Assembly: GCA_029204225.1 (NCBI GenBank)
Contig: CM055096.1
Coordinates: forward strand, 64,345,370-64,409,369
Reading direction: 5' to 3'
DNA: 64,000 bases
Source: Diphasiastrum complanatum
Lineage: Eukaryota; Streptophyta; Lycopodiopsida; Lycopodiales; Lycopodiaceae
The notes under the pieces are model-generated. The model had not been told where the DNA came from, made no database searches, and saw only the letters and a list, made by a program, of their open reading frames with translations. This document shows positions 23,430 through 34,879 of this stretch, in pieces; within the stretch, counting starts at the first letter, position 1, and every line of letters starts with the position of its first letter. The position numbers and the translations under genes are program-made.

Positions 23430-24860
23430 TCCTTGAATGCCTTGACCTTCAAACTTAGTTCTACACAGAATCTTCTGTGCGCTTCCAAACTTAATGCTTT
23501 GGTAAAAATATTTGTTGTCATATCTTGCGTTCTATAGTACTGCAATATGACCTCTTCGTTGAGAACTTTGCTTCTGACAAAATGATACTTCAGTTCAATG
23601 TGCTTACTCCTCGAATGAGATTTAGGTTGGCTGATAAGATAGTGGCACTTTTATCACAAATTAATAATGTCGGAGCAGATTGATTCAGACCGATATCTGA
23701 AAGTAAGTTCCTCAACCAAATTGCTTCCTTTGTAACTTGAGAGGCTACGATATACTCTGATTCAGTGGAAGATAGAGCTATCGAAGATTGCTTGCGACTG
23801 TTCCAAAAAATTGGACCATTGTTGAGGAAGAATGTAAATCCGAAAGTGGATTTATGAGTGTCTACATCTCTTGCCCAACTTGCGTATGTATAACCACTGA
23901 GTAAATTGAGTTTGTCGTTGCTGATTGCTCCATAACAAATGCAAAAATCCATAGTAGCTCGAAGATATCTCATGACTCTGATAAGAGCCTTCCAATGTGT
24001 TACACCAGGGTTAGTCATAAATTGACTAAGAGAGATGACTACAAAAGCTATGTCTGGCCTGGTACAGATCATGGCATACATAAGAGATCCTATAATAGAA
24101 TGGTAAGGATACTCACGCATCTGCTGCTTTGCATGACTTGTTTGTAAACACTAATCCTTTGACAATTTGAGATCTGGTTCCATTGGTGCAGAGCTAACTT
24201 GCAATTAATCAAATTATATCCAGCTAACATGTTGTAGATGTACCGCTACTGTGTTTTGTAGATTAACTTCTGTTTTCTGTCTCTGTGGATTTGTATACCA
24301 AGGCAGAAATGAGCTTCGCCTAGATCGATCATGTCGAATTCGGAAGATAGCATTGTCTTGGCTTCTTTTATCAGATTGGTATTGTTATTGAAAAACAATG
24401 TATCATCCACATATAGAGTGATAATGATCAAAGACTGCTGCACTACTTTGAAGTAAACAATAGAATCTGAAGAGCTAGGTGTGTAGCCGTGAGTAATAAG
24501 AAAAGTGATATTGATCCTTTGAAACCATGCTCGAGTAGATTGCTTCAAGACATAAAGTGCCTTATGGAGTTTACACACATTATTGTGTTTACCCTCGATA
24601 ATATAACTTTCAGGTTGCACCATGTAAATGTCCTCTTCAATAACTCCATTGAAATATGTTGTCTGTACATCCATTTGATGTATTTCCAAATCTGTTGCAG
24701 CGGCAAATGATAGCAAAAGTCGAATAGAAGAATGTTTGACTACTGGACTGAAGGTCTCAGTGTAATTAGATTGTATACCTGAGAAAATCCTTCGGCGACA
24801 AGTCGTGTCATTCTCCTGTTGATGCTCCCATCTGCATTGTACTTGAGTTTGAAAATCCAT
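23430..24860 (-). pseudogene. copia-2 reverse transcriptase and RNase H
   Basis: RT spans 24,246-24,860, with LLLSFAAATDLEIHQMDVQT (first catalytic Asp region), ALYVLKQSTRAW (normally ALYGLKQAPRAW) and the active-site box LYVDDTLFF. RNase H spans 23,450-24,120, with YASWARDVDTHKSTFGFTFF and the conserved ALSSTESEYIVASQ. In RNase H the ICDNKSA-type motif is ICDKSATILSANL, after which the frame is lost near 23,610. Together these enzymes would copy the element RNA into cDNA. Confidence 0.88.
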
Positions 24861-25519
24861 TTGTAATCAACTATGTTTCTGCTAGCAGGTAATTCGACAA
24901 TTGTCCATGTTTGGTTCTCTTACCTTTATCCTAGCTTCTTTCCAGAGATCTGAATCTGGCTGACTGAGTGCCTCTTCGACAAACATCGGCTCATGAACAA
25001 AGTAGGCTGCAGACTCATCAATATACCGGTTAGGTGCTCTGCTTGCTCTTGAAGATCTTTTAGGTAATAGAGGAAGTTGATCATTTCCATCATACTGTAG
25101 TTGATGAACTGCAACATCATCATCTTCTGATTCGCCGTTGATTTGTTGTTCGTCAAGAGTAGATGAGCTTGGACCTTCAATCAGAATAGTCGACTAAGGA
25201 ATTGGAAAGTTCAATATGTCAGGAGAATCTTCAGGTCGGCTACATGGGCACTGCCTTTTCCTTTGAGGCCTTGAAAATGACCTTTAATGAAGGTGACATC
25301 CCGGCTAGTGAATATCTTTGATTCAATGGGATCGAACAACTTGTAGGCTTGATCTGAATAGTGTAGCTGATGAAAATACATTTGATACTATGGAATTCAA
25401 GTTTTTTTCTGAGATCACAAGGTATCTATGCAAAAGCAGGGCATCCAAAAACTCATAAGTTTGATAGAGAAGGTTTGGTACTTGTCCAAACTTCGAATGC
25501 TGTTTTGTCTAAGAGACCT

Positions 25520-25840
25520 TTAGTTTGCCGATTCAACTAAGGTTTTGTTCTTTCTCTCAGCAAGACCATTTGACTGAGGCAAATAGGAGGTAATGTATTG
25601 TTGCTCAATGTCGTTGTTAAGGCAGTACTCCTTGAATTCGGTGGAGATGTATTCTCCCCTGTTATCTGACCTCAGTGCTTTGATTTGTTTACCAGTTTGA
25701 TTCTCATCATGCTCTTTGAATTGTCTAAATTTGATGAAAGTCTCTGATTTCTGTTTAATAAAATAAATAGCTGTTCTTCTGGAGAATTTGTCAATAAAGG
25801 TAATAAAATACTTTGCATCTAGCAATGATGAAATTTGCAT
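25520..25840 (-). pseudogene. copia-2 integrase core
   Basis: MQISSLLDAKYFITFIDKFSRRTAIYF is the start of the catalytic core (FIDxxSR motif), followed by LRSDNRGEYISTEF with the second Asp and SYLPQSNGLAERKNKTLVES with the catalytic Glu. The zinc-binding N-terminus lies at 25,819-26,037 in another frame (VCHSCIFGKQTRIPF). Confidence 0.88.
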
Positions 25841-26200
25841 AGGTCCACATATATATATGTATGAACAACATTTAACAGACCTTTTGTTGCATGCATATAA
25901 CTCAATCTAAAAGGAATCCTAGTCTGCTTTCCAAAGATGCAGCTATGACAGACAAGAAGATGGACCTTACCAGAAGGATAGTCAAGATCAAGAACCATGG
26001 ATTGTCTGGACATGTTCAAAACAGATGCATAATTCAAGTGTCCTAAGTGATGATGTCATAGTAATGCTTTATTAACAAGAATAGAGGTTTTCAAGGCTTG
26101 ACTAGATTCAAAATAACAATGCGCCAATCTATATAAGTATCCCTGCCTCTTGTCGAGTGCAACTTACTGATAACAGATTTGTAGAGAGTTTAGGAACATA

Positions 26201-27283
26201 TTAAACCTTTGATAGTAGTTTGAATCGATCATGTTGGAATCGCAATCTTACAGTACCTTTACCTTCAATAGTGTGAGTATTATTGTCACCAAGATGAACA
26301 AATTTCTTCGTGTTGTAAGGCGTGTAGGAGGTGAAAATCTCACGTTGATTGGTCATGTGTTGAGTTGCTCTAGAATTCAGAAACCATGAGTCATCCAAAA
26401 ATGCGCCTTGGTCTTTGACAATAAATGCGCCTTCATCCAATTCAACCTGGGAAGATGATGAAATTGTGTTTGCTTGTTGATCAGGTTGTTTGGCTACATT
26501 CTTCGCTTGGAGAATTCGGCAATCCTTGATCTCATGGTTATTGTGCTTGCAATACTTACAAAGCATCTTCTGCTTTGACTGTGAATTTGATGACCGTCTT
26601 TGACTTTGAGTCTGTTTTTGATTCGTTGCAGCCTTCTTGGAGCTTTTCTGCTTCTATCGCTTAGAGCATTTGTTGACATATAGAGCCTGAGAGGAGGAAG
26701 TAGACAAAACGTCTTGACTTCTTCGATTGTTTGCTTGCAACAACATAGTGATAACTTTGGTAAGAGTTAAATCTGAGTGTGTCGTGATGATCATCATACA
26801 GTTCTCATATGTAGAGGGCAAGCTTGAAAGCAATGTCATAATTGCGTCTTGATCGTCTATGATTGATCGGACAGTGGCCATTTGTCACAAGAGATTCTTA
26901 AACTTGTTAATGTGACTCTGAAGAGAATCACCATTAGACATCTTGAATGTGAAGAATTTCTTTCGTAGACGTAACTTAGTAGTTACGTCCCTCACGTTAT
27001 AAAGTGAGTTCAGGATGTCTCAAACTTCTTTTGAAGTTCTGGCTTCAGCTATGTGTCCAATCTATGTATCTTATATATTGAGAATGATAAGTGCAAAAGC
27101 TTTACCATCTTTCGATTTTTACTTTGAGTCTTCTATGTCGTCTTCAGGTTTTAAATCTGTACTTGTAACAATATCCCATAACTCGTTGGCGATCAGCAAG
27201 GTCTTCATCTTAAATTTTCACAAATGATAATTGGATCCATTCAGCTTGTCTGCGATAAGACCAACTTTTCTTTGAGAATCCAT
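26201..27283 (-). pseudogene. copia-2 gag, zinc knuckle and protease
   Basis: Gag starts MDSQRKVGLIADKLNGSNYHL at 27,283 and then meets a stop (27,218-27,220) where Trp is usual. LLSSLPSTYENCMMIITTHS (26,654-26,881) is the UBN2 signature. The knuckle is CKYCKHNNHEIKDC (26,520-26,566). The protease active site reads LNSRATQHMT where the family has LDSGATQHMT: both the catalytic Asp and the Gly are changed, each by one G-to-A step (26,367-26,381), so the protease is dead. Confidence 0.85.
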
Positions 27284-27423
27284 CTAGAACTTAATCTGTC
27301 GATTGTATCGATGACGCTAAGATGTAGAGACACCAACAATAGGAAATCAATTCTCTAATACTGAAAGGTCAAAAGAAACTGAAGAATATGATATCACGAA
27401 AGATATCAAGTATTAGAGCTTTC

Positions 27424-27436
27424 GCTCTGATATTGA
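27424..27436 (-). other. copia-2 primer binding site, degenerate
   Basis: The minus strand reads TCAATATCAGAGC, keeping the TATCAGAGC core of the initiator tRNA-Met site. It lies 140 bases upstream of the gag start. Confidence 0.6.
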
Positions 27437-27439
27437 AAT

Positions 27440-28025
27440 AGTATTAGGCATTGATAGCCATAGATTGCCCTGGTTTCTGCCTTTTGCAATGTTTGTAGAT
27501 TTTTTTGTTGATCTTTTATCAATTTACAAAATTGCCTGAAAGCAATCTGTCCGAATGCAATATGCTTGCCATCTAAGGCTCTCAACAAATATTCCATGTT
27601 TTTATTGGAAATGGTAAACTCTTGTTCCGGTAAGAAGATTGAAACAAGAGCGAAGCAAACGAAACTCTTGAGATTTGGGTCTCTAATATAGACAACTTAT
27701 ATCCTTTCTTTTCAAGGTATGTTTTCTCTTGAAAAGCTCTGCTTCTAGTAATGTAGTCAGGCTTTGTGACTGAAATTGTGCTGTCAATAGGCAATCCTAA
27801 TGCACGACAATAAAAACTTTCAGAAATAACAATCTCCTGATTGTGGACGATACTAGAAACATGTCTGTCATCAGTTTCATCAATGTTTTGAATGAATTCA
27901 TGACAAAGATCTGTTAGAATGACTGAATGGTCAAATTGAAGTAATCCATCAATTCGAGCTCTAACAGCAAAGGGTTGTAAAACTGGTAGCATTGGTCTAG
28001 GATGCGATTTGAAAACAATAGCCAT
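27440..28025 (-). pseudogene. possible accessory ORF beside gypsy-2
   Basis: A 147-codon minus-strand frame from 28,025 runs into a second frame ending near 27,440. It contains FDHSVILTDLCHEFIQNIDE and SIVHNQEIVISESFYCRALGLP, a pattern reminiscent of the plant-transposon-protein domain found near gypsy ORFs (an I-V-x-ALGLP element). I recognise the style but not a defined family. It sits downstream of the gypsy-2 integrase on the same strand, the position used by extra ORFs in Athila/Tat elements. Confidence 0.4.
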
Positions 28026-28029
28026 GGCA

Positions 28030-28725
28030 GTAGTATTAGCGAACTAGTGATGGTGGAAAAGAGCTTGATCATAAGAATTGCGAAAATGGGAAGCAAAGAG
28101 TGATGGAAAAGAAAAACGAAAACCAGAAGTGTTTGAGGTGTTCGGTGTATTGATGGTATATCGGCGGATTAGACTAATACTTAATGAAAGTGTGTCCTCT
28201 TTTTGAAGGTACATACTCAAGAATAAAGTATTTAATCCTTAAATAAAATTAAAAAATAAAAAATAAAAAGAATAAAATACACAAATGCTTTGCTTAGTTC
28301 GCAAAAGTTCAGCTCGGTATTCATGGGTATTGAACTGAGAAAATAAATAGTATACATAATCCATGAAACAATGTATATGATATTGGCGGCGAAGAACACT
28401 TTTTTTTCTCTTTGTTGAAATATATGAGCAGAATTTGCAAAGGCTGAAGTGTCGACATTTTCACATATTTCTCATATGCTGAAAACATGGTGGAAACAAA
28501 TAGACGTGGCAAATCAATGTGCAACGTATTAGCGAAAATGTCGGTTCTTTTCACAAATTTTTCGAAGGCAAAGGATTGAATGAAAGTGTCAGGTTTTTCG
28601 CAGTTTCAAAACAAGAAATAGTGAGTTGGATGAAATCTGAACAATGTCACAAATTTCACATTTTTTTGCAAAAATCTGAACCTCGTTATAATCATCAGAA
28701 ATTAGTCATAATAGCGCTTCACTCT
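28030..28725. other. AT-rich spacer between accessory ORF and gypsy-2 integrase
   Basis: No coding signal. A/T homopolymer-rich around 28,230-28,280, resembling the spacer in the equivalent position of gypsy-1. Confidence 0.4.
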
Positions 28726-30296
28726 TGATCCATTTACTCGAGTATCAAGTAAATGTCCTTCAAGATCGGCTAATTGTAATGATCCATTGTTAAAGACTTC
28801 AACGACCTTATAAGGTCCCATCCATCTTGTGTGCAACTTCCCAGGAAACAACATGTGTTTGTTGTCATACAAAAGCACGTAGTCTCCTCATTTAATTTTT
28901 ATCTTTTTTATAGATTGATCAAAAATTTCTTTTCATTTATTCTGCACTTGTTCAGTCTCGATTAATGAAAGACGATGATCTTCCTTTAGTTCGTCAAAGC
29001 CATCATCTACTCCTGGAGATTATCGTGTTCATCAATTCATTCCTCATTGCTAATGTAGAATGTCGGGACTTCTAATTCTATTGGTAATATGGGATGCATT
29101 CCATACACAAGATAATATGGAGTTTGCCTAGTTGTGATCTTTTCGGCAGTTTTATATGCCCATAAAGATCCCAATCAAAAGAATGTGCATCTGTCACTTT
29201 ATTTAGAATTTTGCATAAAATTCCATTTGCTCGCTCAGTAAGTCCATTCGCTTTAGGATTATATAGAGTAGTTTGACGATGTGTAATGGAAAAATATGAT
29301 AACACAGCCTCAATAGTCTGGTTAAGGAAGTGGGTTTCCCTGTCACTAATGAGTTCTAAGGGACATCCATAATGTGTGATAATATTTTGGAATAAAAATT
29401 TTGCTACAGTCTTAGCATTGTTTTTAACTATGGCTTTGGCCTCTACCATTTTGGTAGCATAGTCCGTTGCAACAAGAATATAATGTCGACAGGTTTTACT
29501 AGTGGTCGGTTTGATAGGCCCTACAAAGTCTATCCCCCACTTCTCAAAAGGTGCTAAGGGAATAATCGATGTAAGTGGCCAATGTGTTGCGAAGCTGGGT
29601 TTCCCCATCCTCTGGCATGCATCACATTTTTGAATAAACAGTTTGATATCTCTATAGACGGTAGGCCACCAATACTTAGCATTAAGGATCTTTCTTGTAG
29701 TATTTTTAAGAGCATAGTGACCCCCCAAATCTTCTTCATGAAGTGCACATATTACAGTGACGGTTTTGGTGGGTTCTAAACAATGACAAAGATTATCATC
29801 GGCTCCTAATTTACACAATATTTCATTTATAATCGTATAAGGTCCTATAAAAAGTTAATAATATCCATGTAAATTGATGATTCCAATTGGATGCGCATTA
29901 TATGTTCATCCAGAAATTCATCAAAAATAGGATCAAATTGATTTTTTATTTGGAGGCGTGACATATAATTAGCATTTTCATGATCCTTGTCTCTCTTTAA
30001 CTCTACTTCAAATTGAATTCATCTAATAACAATACCCATCTAGCTACTCTACATGAAAGATCAGGTTTATTCACTAAATGTTTCAATGCATAGTGATCTA
30101 CATGAAAAACAAAAGGGTATCCTAAAAAATAATGTCCAAATTCCTTAACTGAATAAATCATTCCTAATGCTTCATGCTCTATAGTGGAATAATTCTTTTC
30201 TGATGCTGCTAGTTGTCTACCAGCATAATAAATTGGATAATCTATATTTTGGTCATCTTTTTGACTAAGTACTACACCTATTGCAAACGATGATGT
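28726..30296 (-). mobile_element. gypsy-2: Athila/Tat-like integrase and RNase H
   Basis: The integrase occupies 29,078-29,818: HHCC zinc finger (CDACQRMG end), WGIDFVGPIKP with the first Asp, ISDRETHFLNQT with the second and YNPKANGLTERANGIL with the Glu. The C-terminal domain (28,730-28,900: PGKLHTRWMGPYKVVEV) is Athila/Tat-like. RNase H lies at 29,950-30,290 (KNYSTIEHEALGMIYSVKEF; FHVDHYALKHLVNKPDLS). Coding stops at 30,296, where a copia LTR starts; the RT and gag are not recovered on the far side. The integrase core is one of the better preserved in the window. Confidence 0.88.
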
Positions 30297-31059
30297 TGTT
30301 GGGGGATGAAGTGATGAGACGACGACAACGGAATGAATGAAGTTTCAACCGACAGGAGAAAAACGATGAAACAAAATGATGACTATGATTAACAAGAACG
30401 TGGATTCACTACAAGAAAAGGTGACAAAAATTGCGGAAATTTTTGTAATTTTTGCCAAGAAAAAAATTGCGGAAACGGATTCCGCAATTTTCTTGGCAAA
30501 TCCGCAATTTCGGTCCCGCAATTTTTTTGGCTAATTTTCCACAATATTTACGGCTAAATTAACAATAAAAAAATTGCGGAAACCCACCCACAATTTTTTA
30601 ACATAATAAATGCGGAATCCGTTTCCACAATTTGTTTGGCTGATATTTTTTGCTAGATTTTTTGGACAAAAATTGTCAAAAAAATTGCAAAAATTCATTT
30701 CCACAATTGTTGTGGCAAAAATTGCGAATATTTTTTCGCAATTTTATGTGCAAAAATTGCGAAAAAAAAATGCGAAAATTCATTTTCGTAATTTTTTTTC
30801 AAAATAGTGTCAAAAATTTTGTGGAAAATAAATTCGCAATAGAATATAAATTGCGAATTTATTTTTCGCAATTTTTAACTTCCGTTGTCATTTGTTCACC
30901 TGTAAGTGATCGTAAGTGATAACTTACGAGATTTGATGGTTCCCTACATGTTGCGGTTTGGACTTTACGTGTATTTCTACAAACTGTTTGAGAGAGCGAT
31001 TTCTTTGAGAGATGAAGGAGGGCGAAAGGAACGAGTAGGAGTAAGATTAAACTCCAACA
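30297..31059 (-). repeat. copia-3 3' LTR, containing a CACTA-type insertion
   Basis: Starts TGTTGGGGG at 30,297, exactly where gypsy-2 RNase H breaks off, and ends CTCCAACA at 31,059. A minus-strand purine tract (31,060-31,071, CTTAAGGGAGAG) adjoins it. The 763-bp length is inflated by the CACTA-type sequence at 30,407. Confidence 0.7.
30407..30890. mobile_element. CACTA (En/Spm) transposon end, truncated
   Basis: CACTACAAGAAAA (30,407-30,419) is the canonical plant CACTA terminal inverted repeat. It is followed by dense short subterminal repeats of TTGCGGAA/TTCCGCAA and TTTTGCAAAATT type in both orientations, as transposase-binding subterminal repeats of this superfamily are arranged. No matching terminus (TTTTCTTGTAGTG) is seen to the right, so the far end is deleted or the element is a fragment. 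There is no transposase. Confidence 0.75.
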
Positions 31060-31830
31060 CTCTCCCTTAAGCTTACTGCTACGAATCTGAATTCAAATTG
31101 AGATTTAACAATCCTACTAACGTGGAATGTTTTTCTCTTGACAATGGTTTTCAACATACTGTCTGTGTGACAGTAACTTAGTACAATATCTTCGTTCCTC
31201 AGAATTCATTGCAGAGCTTTCCAGTGCTATAAGCCTGGATTGGACATGTATTGTGAAAATGTGCTCACTATATATGCTAGATCAGGTCGTGTGTAGATCA
31301 TAGAGTACATTGTAAAACCTATGACAGACTGATAAGGATACTTGCACATTTCTTGCTGATCTGCCTGAGTTCTGGGACACATGTCTTTGGACAGCTTGGA
31401 TCCTGGATCCATAGGTGTGTCTATGGGCATGCAGTCCTCCATGCCATATCTGCGAAGTACGTTGATTAAGTAGGGCCTTTGGCTTATCATAATCCTTCTG
31501 CTTGCGCGATCTTTGTGAATCTCCATACCGAGTAGATAATGGACTGGGCCTAAATCAGTCATCTCAAATTTTGATGAAAGTAAAAATTTGGTTTCTTGTA
31601 ATAATTGATTTGAGTTGTTGATAATTAAGAAATCATCAGCATATAATGCTATTATAACATGACTTGACCCTTTTCGATTGAGATACACATTGGAGTTTGT
31701 GGAGCAGGAAGTGAAGTTATGCTGCAACAAGAAGTGATTTATCCTATCATACTAGGCCCTCGGAGCTTGCTTCAGACCATATAATGCCTTATGCAATTTA
31801 CATACCAAATGCTCTTTGCCTTGAGGGACG
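31060..31830 (-). pseudogene. copia-3 reverse transcriptase fragment
   Basis: 31,227-31,730 encodes the C-terminal half of copia RT: IIALYADDFLIINN (the YADD/YVDD active site), TDLGPVHYLLGMEI and IYTRPDLAYIVSTFSQYMSNPG. Upstream, VCKLHKALYGLKQAPRA is followed by a stop (31,752-31,754) where Trp is conserved. RNase H, expected at 31,080-31,220, is missing. Coding ends at 31,830 where another LTR starts. Confidence 0.87.
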
Positions 31831-32640
31831 TGTTGGGGATGTGTGATGACTGATGAATTTGTCGGATTCGCGAATCAGTCACGACTCTCTTCAGCTCGGA
31901 TGGAGTTCAAATGCGATCGCTGGACACTGCCAACTGAATCACTCCTACAGTCCTCCAGAGTGTAGTTAGTCACTACTGATCTATGTTCATAAAATTAATA
32001 CAACATTCAACATAGTTTCAACCAAAGTGCGAAATTCAAATGAACAATAAGAAACTCAGACATGCGATTAACAGCAGAAACATTTGCATTCGAGATCAGA
32101 CACAACACGAATTGATATGGGCGCAAAGGCTACAATATTGTCTATTGATTTTTTTTCTCTGATTCTTTGAGCACTATGTGCATAACCACTCAGTGCATTG
32201 GCGTGAGAGAAACGCGGTTCTCTCACGAGTAATCGTCTCGCTTTACTAGCGGACAGTTGGATCTTCTGATCCTAGACAAAATTGTCTTCGCACGCAGGCG
32301 GACAAGTATTTTGTATTTTTTGTCTTGATTGCTTACTAGCATCAGACTATAACATTACACTATATGTGTATTTTATTGATCTATATGTCAAGTATCATCC
32401 GGTAAGTATGGTCTCTCTATGTAAATCTAAGATTAGAGTGATTAAGCAACTAGTCAGGGAGTTACAAGAGTGGCAGATTAGCCACGACCTAAAGTGTATC
32501 TGTTGACGTCATACCATCATATCAGATATCTGTACTTATGGGTACTTGCATGATCTTACTTGGTACTCTTTGGAACGTGAGAGAAAAACGAGTTTCATTT
32601 TTGCTCGTATGCCTTTCTCTCGTACTGGACTACAAAGGAA
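31831..32640 (-). repeat. copia-4 3' LTR region (right end uncertain)
   Basis: TGTTGGGGAT at 31,831 cuts the copia-3 RT. The right boundary toward copia-4 coding is not clear; no purine tract stands out. No gene lies inside. Confidence 0.5.
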
Positions 32641-32646
32641 TCTCGT

Positions 32647-33628
32647 TCATGGATCTTTTGTGTTCGTGAATCGTTCGTCTTTGTCTCCTTTGACTTTCAT
32701 GTTCGCGAAACCTTTCGTGCTTTGTGTCTCCAGATCTTTGAGTTCGCGAATGTCTTCGTCGAGCTGAGGACTGAAAGCTAGCAAGGCTTTGTAGTTGGAA
32801 ACATTTCGTTTCTTCAGCTCCCTCTCAAAGCATGATAGCTTTACAATCCCGAGACTGCTCCTTTGTCTCTCAAAGAGTCCTTTGTCTAGGGCTTTGGTGA
32901 AGATATCAGCAACCATGTCTCTCATTCTGATGAAGGTGGTCTGTAGCATCTTCTTCTCAATTAGATCCCTGATCAAGTGGTTCTTGATCGCAATGTGCTT
33001 TGTTTTGGAATGAAACACGGTCTCTTTTGTCAGGTGTATTGTAGAGGTGTTGTCCATCTGCAAGATTAGAGGCTCGTTTCTTGTTTCGTCCAATTCATCC
33101 AGGAACTGCCTTAGCCAGATTAATTCGTTGCCCATCTTCGCTGCTGCTACGTACTCTGCTTTGCAGAATGACTGGGCTACAACGGTCTGCTTCTTGCTAA
33201 CCCAAAGAACTGCTACTCCTGATGCAATGGTGCATCCTCCTGAGACGCTTTTACAATCGTCCTTGAGAGATGCCCAACTAGCATCGCTGTAGGAAAGTAT
33301 TCTGAAATCGTATCTTTGAGAGAAACCCTTCGGTCTTGTCTTGTATTTCGTGATGTTTCCATCTAGTCTGCATTTGAGTTTGAAAACCCATTTGCATTTG
33401 ACAGTCTTGCACTTATGCGGTAATGGCTCCAACGTCCATACCTGGTTCTTCCTCATGGACTCCATCTCTTCGTTCATGGCTTGGATCCATCTGTCCTCTT
33501 TTGGACCTTCAATCGCCTCCTCGAAAGTCTGTGGTTTGCCACTGAATCTGCAAAACTCTTCTGATGTGGAAGCTGAGCTACTTGGCACATATCTTGTTGG
33601 CGCTCTTCGTATTGGATGCGATCACCCT
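32647..33628 (-). pseudogene. copia-4 RT-RNase H with an internal deletion
   Basis: An uninterrupted frame (32,647-33,588) starts with the RT N-terminus (EAIEGPKEDRWIQAMNEEMES, VKCKWVFKLK) and jumps at about 33,300 from GFSQRYDFR straight into RNase H (LSYSDASWASLKDD, CKAEYVAAAKMGNELIW, QMDNTSTIHLTK). The RT palm with its YVDD motif is therefore missing while the frame is kept. RNase H is otherwise well preserved through IFTKALDKGLFERQRSSLGI. The upstream RRAPTRYVPSS linker is in another frame to 33,628, where unrelated sequence begins. Confidence 0.88.
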
Positions 33629-33629
33629 T

Positions 33630-34379
33630 GAAAGAGACACTTACCTGCAGACACAAGTACCTGATCGTCATGTGTCACCAAACGAGATCCGTTATTTGTT
33701 CAAGAAGGTTGAAACCTACCGAACCTCATTGGTAGAGTTTCAAGTTAAACTTGATGAATTCAAAAGTATGACATCGACTGAGCTGGCCAAGGCAAAAACA
33801 ACTATTAAAGATTATGAAAGGGCCACCGCTCAAATGTTAGAGTTGAATCCCCAGATTCAAGTTTCGGTTATGCCACAGTTCTTGCCTTAGCCACAAGATC
33901 AAGGAGGATTGGATACAAGCATGGATCAAGGGGGAGATGCCGCTATGGGAGACATATTACCAGATGCACAGGCCACAGAGGAAGGTCCATCTACTTCCAG
34001 GGCCAAGCCTTTATTTCAGAAGTCGATCACCATCAAGGACCAAATCCAAGCTTTTCTGCAGCAACATCCGCATGAGTACTTGAGGGGTGGATGGGTAATA
34101 AAGTTTAAGACCTCCGAGATCGAGGCTGGCAAAGAAATTGACAACAACCAGCATTGGGAGAGCAACCAGCCTGGCGGAAGACAACAATCTTTGAAAAAGT
34201 TCAGATTCCATCGTGAGCTATGTCGCCAACCCTCACCAATTGCTAGTAGATCCATATTATGTGCCAATGCCATGACAAAACAAATGAAAAGATTTGGGGA
34301 TTCTAGTGGGACAAGTCACCATCCACACCCCAAATTGGCCCATAACCTACCAAAAATACAACTGGAACATCTCAGTTGA
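33630..34379 (+). pseudogene. unidentified coding remnant, coiled-coil-like
   Basis: A plus-strand frame runs from the copia-4 boundary: TYLQTQVPDRHVSPNEIRYL, a helical heptad-like stretch (LVEFQVKLDEFKSMTSTEL), a stop at 33,888, then in a new frame an acidic segment and LFQKSITIKDQIQAFLQQHP. I do not recognise the family. Composition suggests a real protein, perhaps a retroelement gag or a host gene fragment. Confidence 0.35.
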
Positions 34380-34870
34380 CTTCCTCGGGCCCTACATTTT
34401 TATGCTATGGAGTACCGAAATTTGTCAAATCCAACTGTTAGGCAATCTACACTTTTTGCAAACGACTTGACAATGTTGGCATCTATATCGCCAAGATGGG
34501 ATGATTGCCTTCCAGCTTTGGCTTTCAATCCAAATCTCCCGTTGGTGTTCGACAAAGTCCAGGATCAGTTGCCATTGGCTAGATTATACTATCGAACTGT
34601 GATACTGGGCGGAGCATGGGAGTCCAGACTTACAGCTTGGACAACCTCCAATTGGATTGCAGGGGCAAATAAGTGCTTTTTACCGCACAAAAAGGATTTC
34701 AACACCGAGCACCTGGAATTCATAGAGAAGGTGCAATACCACCTGATAAAGGTGCGAAGAGAGGCCAACTAGAGCCCAAAATAAGTAATCTCGCAAGGTG
34801 TCGTGGGACCGCCACTAGTTTTGGTGGAAAAATACTATTGGAGGGTCTGGAGATCCCAAGGCAACCCTAA
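34380..34870 (+). pseudogene. unidentified coding remnant
   Basis: An open plus-strand stretch (34,407-34,772, 121 codons) has no recognised domain. It follows the preceding remnant and may belong to the same decayed ORF. Confidence 0.25.
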
Positions 34871-34879
34871 CCCTAGTTA

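Larger units (their letters stand above)
23413..27436 (-). mobile_element. copia-2: near full-length but decayed Ty1/copia element
   Basis: Minus-strand order from right: degenerate primer site (27,424-27,436), gag (start 27,283), zinc knuckle, protease, gag-pre-integrase, integrase, RT and RNase H ending near 23,430, then polypurine tract and LTR. All copia domains can be found but in many frames with stops. No clear 5' LTR follows the primer site on the right. Instead, sequence resembling the gypsy-2 accessory ORF begins almost at once, so the 5' LTR seems deleted. Confidence 0.9.

Noticed and set aside
30610-30919. Plus-strand ORFs in the CACTA region
   Set aside because: Repetitive Phe/Lys/Asn frames made by the TTTTGCAAAATT motifs.
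31831-32640. The LTR at 31,831 as the 5' LTR of copia-3
   Set aside because: It shares only the first ten bases or so with the copia-3 LTR at 30,297, and gag through integrase would be missing between them.
34861-34875. Telomere-like CCCTAACCCTA
   Set aside because: Under two units and not the plant CCCTAAA repeat; no array.
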